A stretch of 8,693 bases of DNA from an uncultured Alphaproteobacteria bacterium (GTDB taxonomy: Bacteria > Pseudomonadota > Alphaproteobacteria > RUG11792). Position numbers and translations under genes: made by a program. Every line of letters starts with the position of its first letter. Position 1 is the stretch's first letter. Under the pieces are notes generated by a model, which was not told the DNA's origin, ran no database searches, and worked only from the letters and a program-made list of their open reading frames with translations. The stretch covers positions 1-8,693 of the forward strand of contig CAJOOW010000086.1 of NCBI GenBank assembly GCA_905236375.1. The letters run 5' to 3'. Positions 1 through 7,100 of this stretch are shown in pieces.

Positions 1-1476
1 CACTATGACAGATCTATAAAAAGAAAAATAAAAGAACTGTTGTTGGCATGGTGGCTGGAATACAAATTTACCAAGTCTGAAATCATGATGATGTATCTAA
101 ACAGAGTCTATTTCGGAGTTGGAACTTATGGAATCGATGCTGCTGCGAAAAAATATTTTGGCAAATCCGCAACAAAACTTTCAGTTTTCGAATCGGCAAT
201 TTTGGCAGGGCTTTTGAAAGCCCCTTCGAAATACAACCCATCGAATCATCCCAATTACGCACACGAAAGAGCGATGCTTGTTTTGAAAGCAATGGAAGAT
301 CAAGGATATATAAAGAGCGCCAAAGAAATTGAACAAAAAGAATCAAAATCAGTTTTTGGAGAAGAGAAACGCCCAAAGCAAAACTACATGTATTATTGCG
401 ACTATGTTTACGATCAAGCTAAAACAATCCTTGGCGAAATTTCTGATGATATCGTTATCGTAACGACTTTTGATGAAAAAAAACAAATAGCTGCCGAAGA
501 AGCCATTGATTTTTATATTAAGACAGAAGGAGAAAATTATATATTCAAACAAGCTTCCTTTATTTGCATGAGTCGAGATGGAGCGATTCAGGCGATTGTT
601 GGAGGGAATGGATATACAGCGACTCAGTTCAATAGAGCAACTCAAGCAACCAGATTATCGGGTTCAGCATTTAAAATCTTCATTTATGGAGCGGCTTTAG
701 AATATGGATACCAACTCGATGATATGATTTCTGATGAACCTGTTGAAATCGCCGGATGGAAACCAAAAAATTATAAATGGAAAACACGAGGCGAGATTTC
801 TGTTCTGGATGGCTTTAAATATTCAGTTAATGCAGTAAGTATAAGGCTAGCTCAGTCGATAGGGCTCAAAAGAGTTGCCCAATTTGCTGACAAGCTTGGG
901 ATAGCTGGAGTTTCAACTCACGACATGAGCGTTGCAATTGGAACAACCCCAGTAACATTGAAAGATATCACCGCTGCCTATACGTCATTTATGGATGGCT
1001 TGCCGATCTGGCCATATTGCGTGACAGAAATTCGGACAAAAACCGGCGAGGTTTTATACCAAAAACAAAAAGAAAATCCTGCTTCTGTTTTGGATGAAGA
1101 AACGTTAGGATCTTGCAGATTTTTATTGAGAAATGTCGTTGCTTATGGAACTGGCCGAGCTGCAAATGTTAATGAATATATCTTCGCAAAGACCGGTTCA
1201 AACGGTGATTCTGATGCTTGGTTCATCGGATTCTATGATCCAAAAGATGCTCCTCAAAATGGCTTTTCATTTGGGGCTTGGATTGGAAATGATATCAATA
1301 CGGATCGGATGACGTCAAATTCGACAGGAGGCCGCATTCCTGCGAGAATAGTAAAAAGATTTTTGGAAAATGTTATAGATAAAGATCAAGACACAAAGAA
1401 ATCAGCAGAAATTCCAGAAGAAGAAAAGAAAGAGACAAAAGAAACCAAAAGTCTTGGCGCGATGCTAGAATTTTGA
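1..1476 (+). CDS. Bifunctional penicillin-binding protein, PBP1A family (transglycosylase/transpeptidase), 5' truncated by the window
   Basis: This is a class A PBP, an inner-membrane enzyme that polymerises lipid II into glycan strands (GT51 domain) and crosslinks the stem peptides (transpeptidase domain). The reading frame is open from base 1, so the apparent TTG start at 40 is internal: the residues before it (RKIKELLLAWWLE) are a conserved GT51 block. The membrane anchor and the catalytic-Glu part of GT51 lie outside the window. Seen here, numbering from base 1: the end of GT51 with YLNRVYFG, GTYGIDAAA and YFGKSA, then a short linker with FNRATQATR, then the transpeptidase motifs SAFK (nucleophile Ser about 222), SVN (about 275) and KTGS (about 397). 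The C-terminal tail is rich in Lys and Glu. The linker is short, unlike the long linker region of E. coli PBP1A. About 491 residues are visible. A dusB-type gene follows closely on the same strand, so cotranscription is likely. Family certain; the exact paralogue name is not. Confidence 0.93.
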   Translation, partial: HYDRSIKRKIKELLLAWWLEYKFTKSEIMMMYLNRVYFGVGTYGIDAAAKKYFGKSATKLSVFESAILAGLLKAPSKYNPSNHPNYAHERAMLVLKAMEDQGYIKSAKEIEQKESKSVFGEEKRPKQNYMYYCDYVYDQAKTILGEISDDIVIVTTFDEKKQIAAEEAIDFYIKTEGENYIFKQASFICMSRDGAIQAIVGGNGYTATQFNRATQATRLSGSAFKIFIYGAALEYGYQLDDMISDEPVEIAGWKPKNYKWKTRGEISVLDGFKYSVNAVSIRLAQSIGLKRVAQFADKLGIAGVSTHDMSVAIGTTPVTLKDITAAYTSFMDGLPIWPYCVTEIRTKTGEVLYQKQKENPASVLDEETLGSCRFLLRNVVAYGTGRAANVNEYIFAKTGSNGDSDAWFIGFYDPKDAPQNGFSFGAWIGNDINTDRMTSNSTGGRIPARIVKRFLENVIDKDQDTKKSAEIPEEEKKETKETKSLGAMLEF

Positions 1477-1513
1477 AAAAGAGAGTTTGACAAATCGTTT
1501 TATTGAACAGATA

Positions 1514-2482
1514 ATGCAGGAACTGATTCTTGGAAAGACTAAGTTAAAAAGTCATGTGATTCTAGCCCCGATGGCTGGAGTTACTGATTTACCGTTTAGA
1601 AAAATCGTTCGAGAGTTTGGAGACTTCTTGATGTTTAGCGAAATGGTAGCTAGCCAAGCTGTTATTCGAAATGTTAAACGAACTCACAAAATGATGGATA
1701 ACGCGGACGATCCACTAACTTCAGTTCAAATAGTCGGAGCTGATCCAAAAGTTATGGCTGATGCAGCAAAATTGAGTTATGACTTAGGTGCTAAATTTCT
1801 CGATATCAACATGGGCTGTCCTGTCAAAAAGATTGTAAAGTCAGATGCAGGATCGGCATTGATGAAAGATGAAAAACTAGCTGCAAAAATAATAGAATCA
1901 GTTGTTAATGCGGTTCCAATTCCGGTTAGTTTAAAAATGCGTTTGGGATGGGATATGGATCACAAGAATGCTCCGAATATTGCAAAAATAGCAGAAGATC
2001 TCGGAATCAAAATGATAACGGTTCACGGAAGAACAAGATCTCAGTTATATTCAGGGAAAGCTAACTGGAGCGATATAAGAAAAGTTAAGGAAATTGTGAA
2101 AATTCCAGTTATTGTAAACGGAGATATTGTTGATGTTGAAACAGCAAAACAAGCATTAGAAGAAAGCAATGCTGATGGTTTGATGATCGGCCGAGGATCT
2201 CTTGGAAGACCTTTGATCTTGAAGGAAATTGATGAATTCCTTAAAACAGGAAATGTTCCAAATATTTGCATTTCAAATCAACAGAAGTTTGAAATTGCAA
2301 GAAAGCATTTGAATTATATGCTTGAGTTCTACGAAGAACGAACTGCGATTAAAATGTCTCGAAAAGTTCTTATGTATTATTGCCACGGAACGAGAAATGC
2401 TGCGAAATTGAGACAAGAAATCACGACGATTGATTCGGCCGATGAAATTTTCGGACTTATTGATCGAATCTTTTCAAATTGA
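1514..2482 (+). CDS. dusB: tRNA-dihydrouridine synthase, DusB/NifR3 type
   Basis: This is a flavoenzyme that reduces specific uridines in the tRNA D-arm to dihydrouridine using FMN and NADPH, in the cytoplasm. The N-terminal TIM barrel opens with the FMN-binding APMAGVTDLPFR. The active-site block DINMGCPVKKIVKSDAGSAL carries the presumed catalytic Cys at about residue 102. HGRTRSQLYSG, VNGDI and the phosphate-binding GRGSLGRP follow, then the C-terminal helical tRNA-binding domain (MSRKVLMYYCHGTRNAAKLR). From the ATG at 1514 it has 322 residues, normal for the family, and begins shortly before the first barrel strand. A TTG at 1487 would add 9 residues; the purine-rich GAGAG before it sits only 1 nt away, too close to be a good ribosome site, so I prefer the ATG, although it too has no clear Shine-Dalgarno. 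The gene begins 37 nt after the PBP stop with no terminator between. DusB fits better than DusA or DusC, but the subfamily is by resemblance. Confidence 0.92.
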   Translation: MQELILGKTKLKSHVILAPMAGVTDLPFRKIVREFGDFLMFSEMVASQAVIRNVKRTHKMMDNADDPLTSVQIVGADPKVMADAAKLSYDLGAKFLDINMGCPVKKIVKSDAGSALMKDEKLAAKIIESVVNAVPIPVSLKMRLGWDMDHKNAPNIAKIAEDLGIKMITVHGRTRSQLYSGKANWSDIRKVKEIVKIPVIVNGDIVDVETAKQALEESNADGLMIGRGSLGRPLILKEIDEFLKTGNVPNICISNQQKFEIARKHLNYMLEFYEERTAIKMSRKVLMYYCHGTRNAAKLRQEITTIDSADEIFGLIDRIFSN

Positions 2483-2484
2483 AT

Positions 2485-3576
2485 CTATCTCACTTTCAGA
2501 AGCGCTAAGCCCAGAATTCCAAGAACCATTGAAATTATCCAAAATCTGAAAACGACAGTTGATTCAGCCCACCCTTTTTTCTCGAAATGATGATGAATTG
2601 GTGCCATCAAAAAAATCCTTTTTCCAGTAGCCCTGAAATATAAAACCTGAATGATAACCGAGACTGTTTCAATAACGAAAATTCCGCCAATTATTGCAAA
2701 AATGAATTCATGCTTTGACATAACCGAAATGAAGCCTAATGCGCCCCCGATTGCAACTGATCCAGTGTCTCCCATAAAAACTTTTGCAGGCGGAGCATTG
2801 AACCACATAAAACCAAGGCTAGCCCCAACGAGGCTGCTTAAAAAGACACAAACTTCAGCCATTTCCGGAACATATTGAATATGAAGATAATCAGAAAAAA
2901 CTGTGTTTCCAGCAAGATAAGCAATAATCGCAAGGCAAATTGAGGATGTTATAACTGGCCCCATTGCAAGGCCATCGAGACCATCTGTTAAGTTCACAGC
3001 ATTTGAACTTCCAACTGTTATAAACGCTGCCCAGATCATAAAAAACCAGCCGAGATCAATTTGAAAGTTTTTGAATATCGGAAGAAAAACGCTAGTTGAT
3101 CCTTCGAAGTTATAAAATTTCAAAGAGATATAACAGCAAACCATAGCAACTAATGATTGAAGCAAAAATTTCTTTTTCCCAGAGATTCCGTGATAATCGT
3201 TTTTGCTAACTTTTCGATAATCATCAATTGCCCCGATTAAGCCAAACCCGATAAAAACTATGAGGCAAAGCCAAAGGTTGATGTTTGATAAATCTCCAAA
3301 GAGCAAGCCTCCAAAAATAACCGAAGAGATTATCATTAGTCCCCCCATCGTTGGAGTTCCTTTTTTCTTCTCGATGTGAGATTGTGGGCCGTCATCTCTT
3401 ATTGGCTGACCATTTTTCTGATGACATTTCAAAAAATGTATAAATTTTGATCCGATCAAAAGAACAAAGAAAAAAGAAGTCAGGAAAGCACAAATCGAAC
3501 GGAATGTAACATATTTGAAAACATTCAGAAACGAGTAATCTGCGCCAAAAAATTTATAAATTAAACTGTAGAACAT
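2485..3576 (-). CDS. mraY: Phospho-N-acetylmuramoyl-pentapeptide-transferase (lipid I synthase)
   Basis: MraY transfers phospho-MurNAc-pentapeptide from UDP to undecaprenyl phosphate, giving lipid I at the inner face of the cytoplasmic membrane. The 363-residue length is typical. About ten hydrophobic segments can be seen, from roughly 22-44 to 341-361. Catalytic and signature motifs are complete: GTPTMGGL (73-80), the Asp pair in GAIDDYRK (118-119), NLTDGLDGLA (195-204), FMGDTGS (267-273) and the cytoplasmic HHHFEKKGW (328-336). The ATG lies inside the 3' end of murF (16-nt overlap) and no strong Shine-Dalgarno precedes it, so translation is probably coupled to murF by termination and re-initiation. 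The order murF then mraY is that of the dcw cluster, but here no murD, ftsW or murG follows; the gene runs into the convergent dusB with only 2 nt between stop codons and no visible terminator. Confidence 0.98.
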   Translation of the reverse strand: MFYSLIYKFFGADYSFLNVFKYVTFRSICAFLTSFFFVLLIGSKFIHFLKCHQKNGQPIRDDGPQSHIEKKKGTPTMGGLMIISSVIFGGLLFGDLSNINLWLCLIVFIGFGLIGAIDDYRKVSKNDYHGISGKKKFLLQSLVAMVCCYISLKFYNFEGSTSVFLPIFKNFQIDLGWFFMIWAAFITVGSSNAVNLTDGLDGLAMGPVITSSICLAIIAYLAGNTVFSDYLHIQYVPEMAEVCVFLSSLVGASLGFMWFNAPPAKVFMGDTGSVAIGGALGFISVMSKHEFIFAIIGGIFVIETVSVIIQVLYFRATGKRIFLMAPIHHHFEKKGWAESTVVFRFWIISMVLGILGLALLKVR

Positions 3577-4904
3577 TCGAGATATTTGATAAATTTTTCG
3601 AGTCCAACGCTATGAGACCCTTTCAATAAAACAACGCTGTTATTTTGAACCATTGTTAATATTTTTTCTATAACAAAATTATTGATTTCTTCAAAGCATG
3701 CAACATTACCTTCCTTGTTCATAATCGGCCAAAGGGATTCGTCCCCTATAAAGAAAACTTTGTCGATATTCATCGAGTTCAATTTATCAGCAATGAGTTT
3801 GTGATAATATTGTTCGTATTTCCCAAGTTCTTTCATTTGGCCTATAACTGCAATTTTTGAAGCTGCGTGATATGTTTGCAAAGTTTCAAGGGAAGCGAAC
3901 ATTGCTGCTGGACTTGCGTTGTATGCATCATTTATGACTTCAAAAATCTTTCCTTGAAATTCATAATTCTTAATATTTCCACGGCCTTCAATTTGGGACA
4001 GCTCTTTAAAAAACGGCAAGAATTCATTTATGTCTAAGTCCATAGCATAAATCGTTGCACAAATTGAAGCTGTTATATAAGCGAAATGCTTGCCAAGAAA
4101 TGAAACTTCATATTCAAGATTTCCAGCAGGAGTTTTGAGTTCAATAATTCGATCCCAGGAAAGAATCTCAAAATCGCAGTTTCTTGAGAATCCAACTGAA
4201 AAAGTCTTGAGATTTTTTGGGGAAGCCGAAAATTTAATTTCATCAGCAAATTCGGAATCTCCATCAAAGATCAAAACTCCGCCATCTTTCATCCCATCAA
4301 TTATTGAGATTTTTTCTCTGGCAATGGAAGCTTTGTCTCCAAAGTTTCCGATATGCGATTCATAAATGTTTGTAATAATTCCAATATCCGGATTCAAATA
4401 TTTTGAAAGTTCTGATATTTCGCCACTATGATTTGAGCCTATTTCAAAAATCCCAAATTCTGTTCCTTCTTCGAGGAGACTTAGAGCAATTGGCAAACCA
4501 TAAATTGTATTGTAATTTCCAACCCCAGAAAATGAACTAAATCGATGCTTTAAAATGGTATTTAACCAGGATTTCGTCGTCGTTTTCCCAGCGCTACCTG
4601 TTATCGCTATCAGTTTTTTCAAACCGATCTTATTTTTTACTGATTGTCCGATAAGCTTCAATGCTTCAGTTGTATTGTCAACTAAGATTGTTTTGTCAGG
4701 AATTTCAAATTTCTTGTCATCTATTATTGCTGCAATCGCTCCTGAATCTATAGCGTGTTTGACAAATTCATGCCCTTTGTTTATAGCAACAAACAGTTCA
4801 CTGCCCGTGATATTCCTTGAATCTATTGATATTCTGTTTGCGGAAAAATTTGGTAGTGAGCTTATTCCAAGAAATGCGCTTAATAATTCGCTTGTGATTT
4901 TCAT
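3561..4904 (-). CDS. murF: UDP-N-acetylmuramoyl-tripeptide--D-alanyl-D-alanine ligase
   Basis: MurF is the cytoplasmic Mur ligase that adds D-Ala-D-Ala to UDP-MurNAc-tripeptide with ATP, completing the pentapeptide that MraY uses next. At 447 residues it is of normal size. The N-terminal substrate domain has SIDSRNITGSELFVAI (about 26-41). The central ATPase domain has the P-loop ITGSAGKTTTK (101-111), NYNTIYGLP (130-138), FEIGSNHSGEI (153-163) and TNIYESHIGNFG (178-189). The C-terminal domain begins near INDAYNASPAAMFASLETL. The DAYN-SP block and the D-Ala-D-Ala-type N-terminus separate it from MurC, MurD and MurE. The ATG at 4904 is well placed: the only in-frame ATG just upstream (4913) is followed two codons later by a stop. 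No Shine-Dalgarno is seen, and a TATAAT element lies about 31 nt upstream. It forms a two-gene unit with mraY; murE is not next to it. Confidence 0.97.
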   Translation of the reverse strand: MKITSELLSAFLGISSLPNFSANRISIDSRNITGSELFVAINKGHEFVKHAIDSGAIAAIIDDKKFEIPDKTILVDNTTEALKLIGQSVKNKIGLKKLIAITGSAGKTTTKSWLNTILKHRFSSFSGVGNYNTIYGLPIALSLLEEGTEFGIFEIGSNHSGEISELSKYLNPDIGIITNIYESHIGNFGDKASIAREKISIIDGMKDGGVLIFDGDSEFADEIKFSASPKNLKTFSVGFSRNCDFEILSWDRIIELKTPAGNLEYEVSFLGKHFAYITASICATIYAMDLDINEFLPFFKELSQIEGRGNIKNYEFQGKIFEVINDAYNASPAAMFASLETLQTYHAASKIAVIGQMKELGKYEQYYHKLIADKLNSMNIDKVFFIGDESLWPIMNKEGNVACFEEINNFVIEKILTMVQNNSVVLLKGSHSVGLEKFIKYLECSTV

Positions 4905-4908
4905 CTAG

Positions 4909-4932
4909 GGCATTTATGTCGAAAACAATGCC
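4909..4932. repeat. 6-bp inverted repeat just upstream of murF
   Basis: GGCATT at 4909-4914 and AATGCC at 4927-4932 form perfect 6-bp arms with a 12-nt spacer. The element lies between the murF -10 hexamer and its start codon, covering the expected transcription start. It could be an operator or a small 5' hairpin standing where a Shine-Dalgarno would be. A repeat this short can also arise by chance, and no function is established. Confidence 0.35.
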
Positions 4933-4935
4933 TGG

Positions 4936-4944
4936 ATTATATCA
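4936..4944 (-). promoter_or_regulatory. Likely murF-mraY promoter, extended -10
   Basis: On the minus strand the sequence reads TGATATAAT: a perfect TATAAT at 4941-4936 preceded by TGN, the extended -10 form that can work with a weak -35. The hexamer 17 nt further upstream (TGGCGA) matches the -35 consensus TTGACA poorly, at 3 of 6. Transcription would start near 4929, leaving a leader of only about 25 nt before the murF ATG. Inferred from sequence only. Confidence 0.55.
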
Positions 4945-5037
4945 CATGTCTTCATAAATCGCCATAGTCTCTCCAGATCGGTGAGGAAATGCTGGTTTGT
5001 AGTCCATATATTTAAATGGGCCTTTTTAACTTTTTTG

Positions 5038-5066
5038 TTGTTGTTTTATGAATTTCATGATATCCT
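5038..5066 (+). promoter_or_regulatory. Candidate sigma-70-type promoter for dnaK
   Basis: TTGTTG at 5038-5043 and TATCCT at 5061-5066 are spaced by 17 nt and lie immediately before the CIRCE-like element, where promoters of HrcA-controlled genes are usually found. Both hexamers are imperfect (3 of 6 and 4 of 6). I saw no convincing sigma-32 (RpoH) pair in this region, but alphaproteobacterial RpoH sites are variable and one cannot be excluded. Confidence 0.4.
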
Positions 5067-5067
5067 G

Positions 5068-5094
5068 TTAGCAGATGGAGCTATAGAGTGCTAA
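5068..5094 (+). promoter_or_regulatory. CIRCE-like HrcA operator upstream of dnaK
   Basis: The CIRCE consensus is TTAGCACTC, nine spacer bases, GAGTGCTAA. Here the right arm (5086-5094) is a perfect GAGTGCTAA, the spacer is exactly 9 nt (5077-5085), and the left arm (5068-5076) is TTAGCAGAT, matching 6 of 9, so 15 of 18 arm bases agree. It begins 1 nt after the candidate -10 and ends 61 nt before the dnaK start codon, so bound HrcA would overlap the transcription start. HrcA is the repressor of class I heat-shock genes in many bacteria. No hrcA is in the window. Confidence 0.8.
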
Positions 5095-5141
5095 AAAACT
5101 TTTGAAGCTTCAGAAATATAAAATTAAAAAATTATAAAAAA

Positions 5142-5147
5142 AAGGAG
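5142..5147 (+). promoter_or_regulatory. Ribosome binding site of dnaK
   Basis: AAGGAG lies 8 nt before the ATG at 5156, in an A-rich leader with little pairing potential. It is the strongest Shine-Dalgarno in the window, fitting a highly expressed chaperone, and it fixes the dnaK start. Confidence 0.85.
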
Positions 5148-5155
5148 AGTAGATT

Positions 5156-7069
5156 ATGGCGAAAGTTATAGGGATTGACTTAGGAACCACTAATTCATGC
5201 GTTGCAATTATGGATGGCCAAACTGGCAAAGTTATTGAAAATTTGGAAGGAGCAAGAACAACTCCTTCAATGGTCGCATTTTTGGAAAATGGAGAAAGAT
5301 TAGTTGGACAGCCGGCAAAAAGACAAGCTGTAACCAATCACGAAAACACTGTTTTTGCTGTAAAAAGATTAATTGGGCGGAAATTTGATGATCCATTAAC
5401 ACAAAAGGATAAAGATCTTGTTCCATATCATATTGTAAAATCTGATTCAGGAGATGCCTGGGTAAATGCTCGAGGAAAGGACTATAGTCCTAGCCAAATT
5501 AGCGCTTTCATTCTAATGAAGATGAAAGAAATAGCAGAGGCTCATCTTGGAGAAAAAGTAACCCAAGCTGTTATTACAGTTCCTGCTTATTTTAACGATT
5601 CGCAAAGACAAGCAACTAAAGATGCGGGAAGAATTGCAGGACTTGAAGTTTTGAGAATTATCAACGAGCCAACAGCAGCAGCTCTTGCTTATGGAATGGA
5701 TAAAAAGAACAGTGGCGGATCAATCGTTGTCTATGACCTCGGAGGTGGAACATTTGATGTTTCAATTCTAGAGATTGGAGATGGCGTTTTCGAAGTTAAA
5801 GCCACAAATGGTGATACTTTCCTTGGAGGTGAGGATTTTGATGCAAGGATTATCAATTATGTTGCTGATGAATTCACAAAAGAAACAGGAATTGATATCA
5901 AAAAAGATAATATGGCACTTCAAAGATTGAAAGAAGCTGCTGAAAAGGCAAAGATTGAGCTTTCATCATCAATGCAAACGGATATTAATCTTCCGTTTAT
6001 AACAGCGGATGCAACTGGGCCAAAACACCTGAATGTAAAGCTAACAAGGGCGAAATTCGAATCATTAGTTGAAGATTTAATTGAAAGAACGATAGCGCCT
6101 TGTAAGACAGCTCTGAAAGATGCTGGATTGTCAGCAAGCGATATAAAAGACGTCATTTTGGTTGGAGGTATGACTCGCATGCCAAAGGTCGTTGAAAAGG
6201 TCAAAGAGTTTTTTGGAAAAGAACCAAATAGAGGAGTAAATCCTGACGAAGTTGTTGCTTTAGGCGCCGCAATTCAAGGAGGAGTTCTTCAAGGAGATGT
6301 TAAAGATGTCTTGCTTTTGGATGTCACTCCATTATCTCTTGGAATCGAGACCTTGGGCGGAATCTTTACGAGATTGATTGATAAAAACACAACAATTCCG
6401 ACAAAAAAGAGTCAGATTTTTTCGACAGCGGAAGATAATCAAACTGCTGTAACAATTCGAGTTTTCCAAGGAGAAAGAGAGATTGCAGCACAAAACAAAT
6501 TGCTTGGTCAATTTGATTTAGTTGGGATTCCTCCAGCTCGTCGCGGAATGCCTCAAATTGAAGTTACATTTGATATTGACGCAAATGGAATAGTCAATGT
6601 TTCGGCAAAGGATAAAGCGACAGGCAAAGAACAGCAAATCAGAATTCAAGCATCAGGAGGACTTTCTGAAGATGAAATCCAACAGATGTTAAAAGATGCT
6701 GAAACTAATGCTGCCGAAGATGCAAAACGCAAAGAATTAATCGAAGTTAAGAATCAAGCTGAATCTTTGATAAATACAACAGAAAAAGGCCTAGCTGATT
6801 ATGGAGATAAAGTTTCTGCTGAAGAGAAATCAAAGATAGAGTCTGATTTAGCAGCGCTGAAAGAATCAGTCAAAGGCGAAGATAAAGACGATATCCAGGC
6901 AAAGTCGCAAGCTTTGATGCAATCTTCAATGAAAATTGGAGAAATGATGTATAAGGATATGCAAGCAGATCAAAATAAGACCGAGAGTTCAGCGGAAAAC
7001 TCAACTTCTGAGTCCAAGGAAAACGATGATGGAGTTGTTGATGGCGACTTTAAAGATTTGAATAAATAA
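5156..7069 (+). CDS. dnaK: Molecular chaperone DnaK (Hsp70)
   Basis: Cytoplasmic Hsp70: ATP-driven cycles of binding and release of unfolded segments, normally with DnaJ and GrpE. It has 637 residues, one fewer than E. coli DnaK, and aligns with it nearly column by column. The nucleotide-binding domain has [10 protein letters not shown] (7-16), Lys70, Glu171, GGGTFD (196-201, with Thr199) and GGEDFD. The conserved interdomain linker [18 protein letters not shown] starts near residue 385 and leads to the beta-sandwich substrate domain ([31 protein letters not shown]) and a Lys/Glu-rich helical lid. The C-terminus is acidic and ends [11 protein letters not shown], like the usual proteobacterial tail. 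A strong Shine-Dalgarno and a CIRCE-like operator precede it and a hairpin terminator follows directly, so it appears to be transcribed alone. Neither dnaJ nor grpE is adjacent in this window, although dnaJ commonly follows dnaK. Confidence 0.99.
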   Translation: MAKVIGIDLGTTNSCVAIMDGQTGKVIENLEGARTTPSMVAFLENGERLVGQPAKRQAVTNHENTVFAVKRLIGRKFDDPLTQKDKDLVPYHIVKSDSGDAWVNARGKDYSPSQISAFILMKMKEIAEAHLGEKVTQAVITVPAYFNDSQRQATKDAGRIAGLEVLRIINEPTAAALAYGMDKKNSGGSIVVYDLGGGTFDVSILEIGDGVFEVKATNGDTFLGGEDFDARIINYVADEFTKETGIDIKKDNMALQRLKEAAEKAKIELSSSMQTDINLPFITADATGPKHLNVKLTRAKFESLVEDLIERTIAPCKTALKDAGLSASDIKDVILVGGMTRMPKVVEKVKEFFGKEPNRGVNPDEVVALGAAIQGGVLQGDVKDVLLLDVTPLSLGIETLGGIFTRLIDKNTTIPTKKSQIFSTAEDNQTAVTIRVFQGEREIAAQNKLLGQFDLVGIPPARRGMPQIEVTFDIDANGIVNVSAKDKATGKEQQIRIQASGGLSEDEIQQMLKDAETNAAEDAKRKELIEVKNQAESLINTTEKGLADYGDKVSAEEKSKIESDLAALKESVKGEDKDDIQAKSQALMQSSMKIGEMMYKDMQADQNKTESSAENSTSESKENDDGVVDGDFKDLNK

Positions 7070-7074
7070 GAATG

Positions 7075-7097
7075 AAGGGGGATTTATCCCCCTTTTT
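7075..7097 (+). terminator. Rho-independent terminator of dnaK
   Basis: AAGGGGG (7075-7081) pairs with CCCCCTT (7088-7094) around a 6-nt loop (ATTTAT), with five T at 7093-7097, beginning 5 nt after the dnaK stop. The hairpin also lies just beyond the stop codon of the convergent lptE-like gene. In that direction the tract after the stem has only two T, so it would be a weaker terminator there. Confidence 0.9.
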
Positions 7098-7100
7098 CAT

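Noticed and set aside
40..1476. TTG at 40 as the start of the PBP gene
   Set aside because: The frame is open to base 1 and the upstream residues belong to a conserved GT51 block, so the gene is simply cut by the window edge.
4555..4908. 117-residue plus-strand frame over the murF N-terminus
   Set aside because: It is the antisense of a clear MurF domain, starts and ends arbitrarily and resembles no family I know.
4942..4944. TGA read as Trp or selenocysteine, which would extend the small minus-strand frame
   Set aside because: Other genes here use TGA as a normal stop (PBP, dusB) and TGG for Trp, and no SECIS-like hairpin is evident.
5000..5036. Terminator around GGGCC and the following T runs
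   Set aside because: The potential stem is very short or mismatched, and no gene on the plus strand ends just before it.
5101..5122. TTGAAG followed by TATAAA as a heat-shock or sigma-70 promoter
   Set aside because: The spacing is only about 9 nt, and it lies downstream of the CIRCE-like operator, in the expected leader.
5095..5155. ROSE-type RNA thermometer in the dnaK leader
   Set aside because: The leader is A-rich and I see no anti-Shine-Dalgarno segment pairing with AAGGAG.
5920..6204. Open frames antisense to dnaK, and similar shadows in the other genes
   Set aside because: They lie opposite strongly conserved coding sequence and have no recognisable domain or ribosome site; they look like by-products of codon bias.
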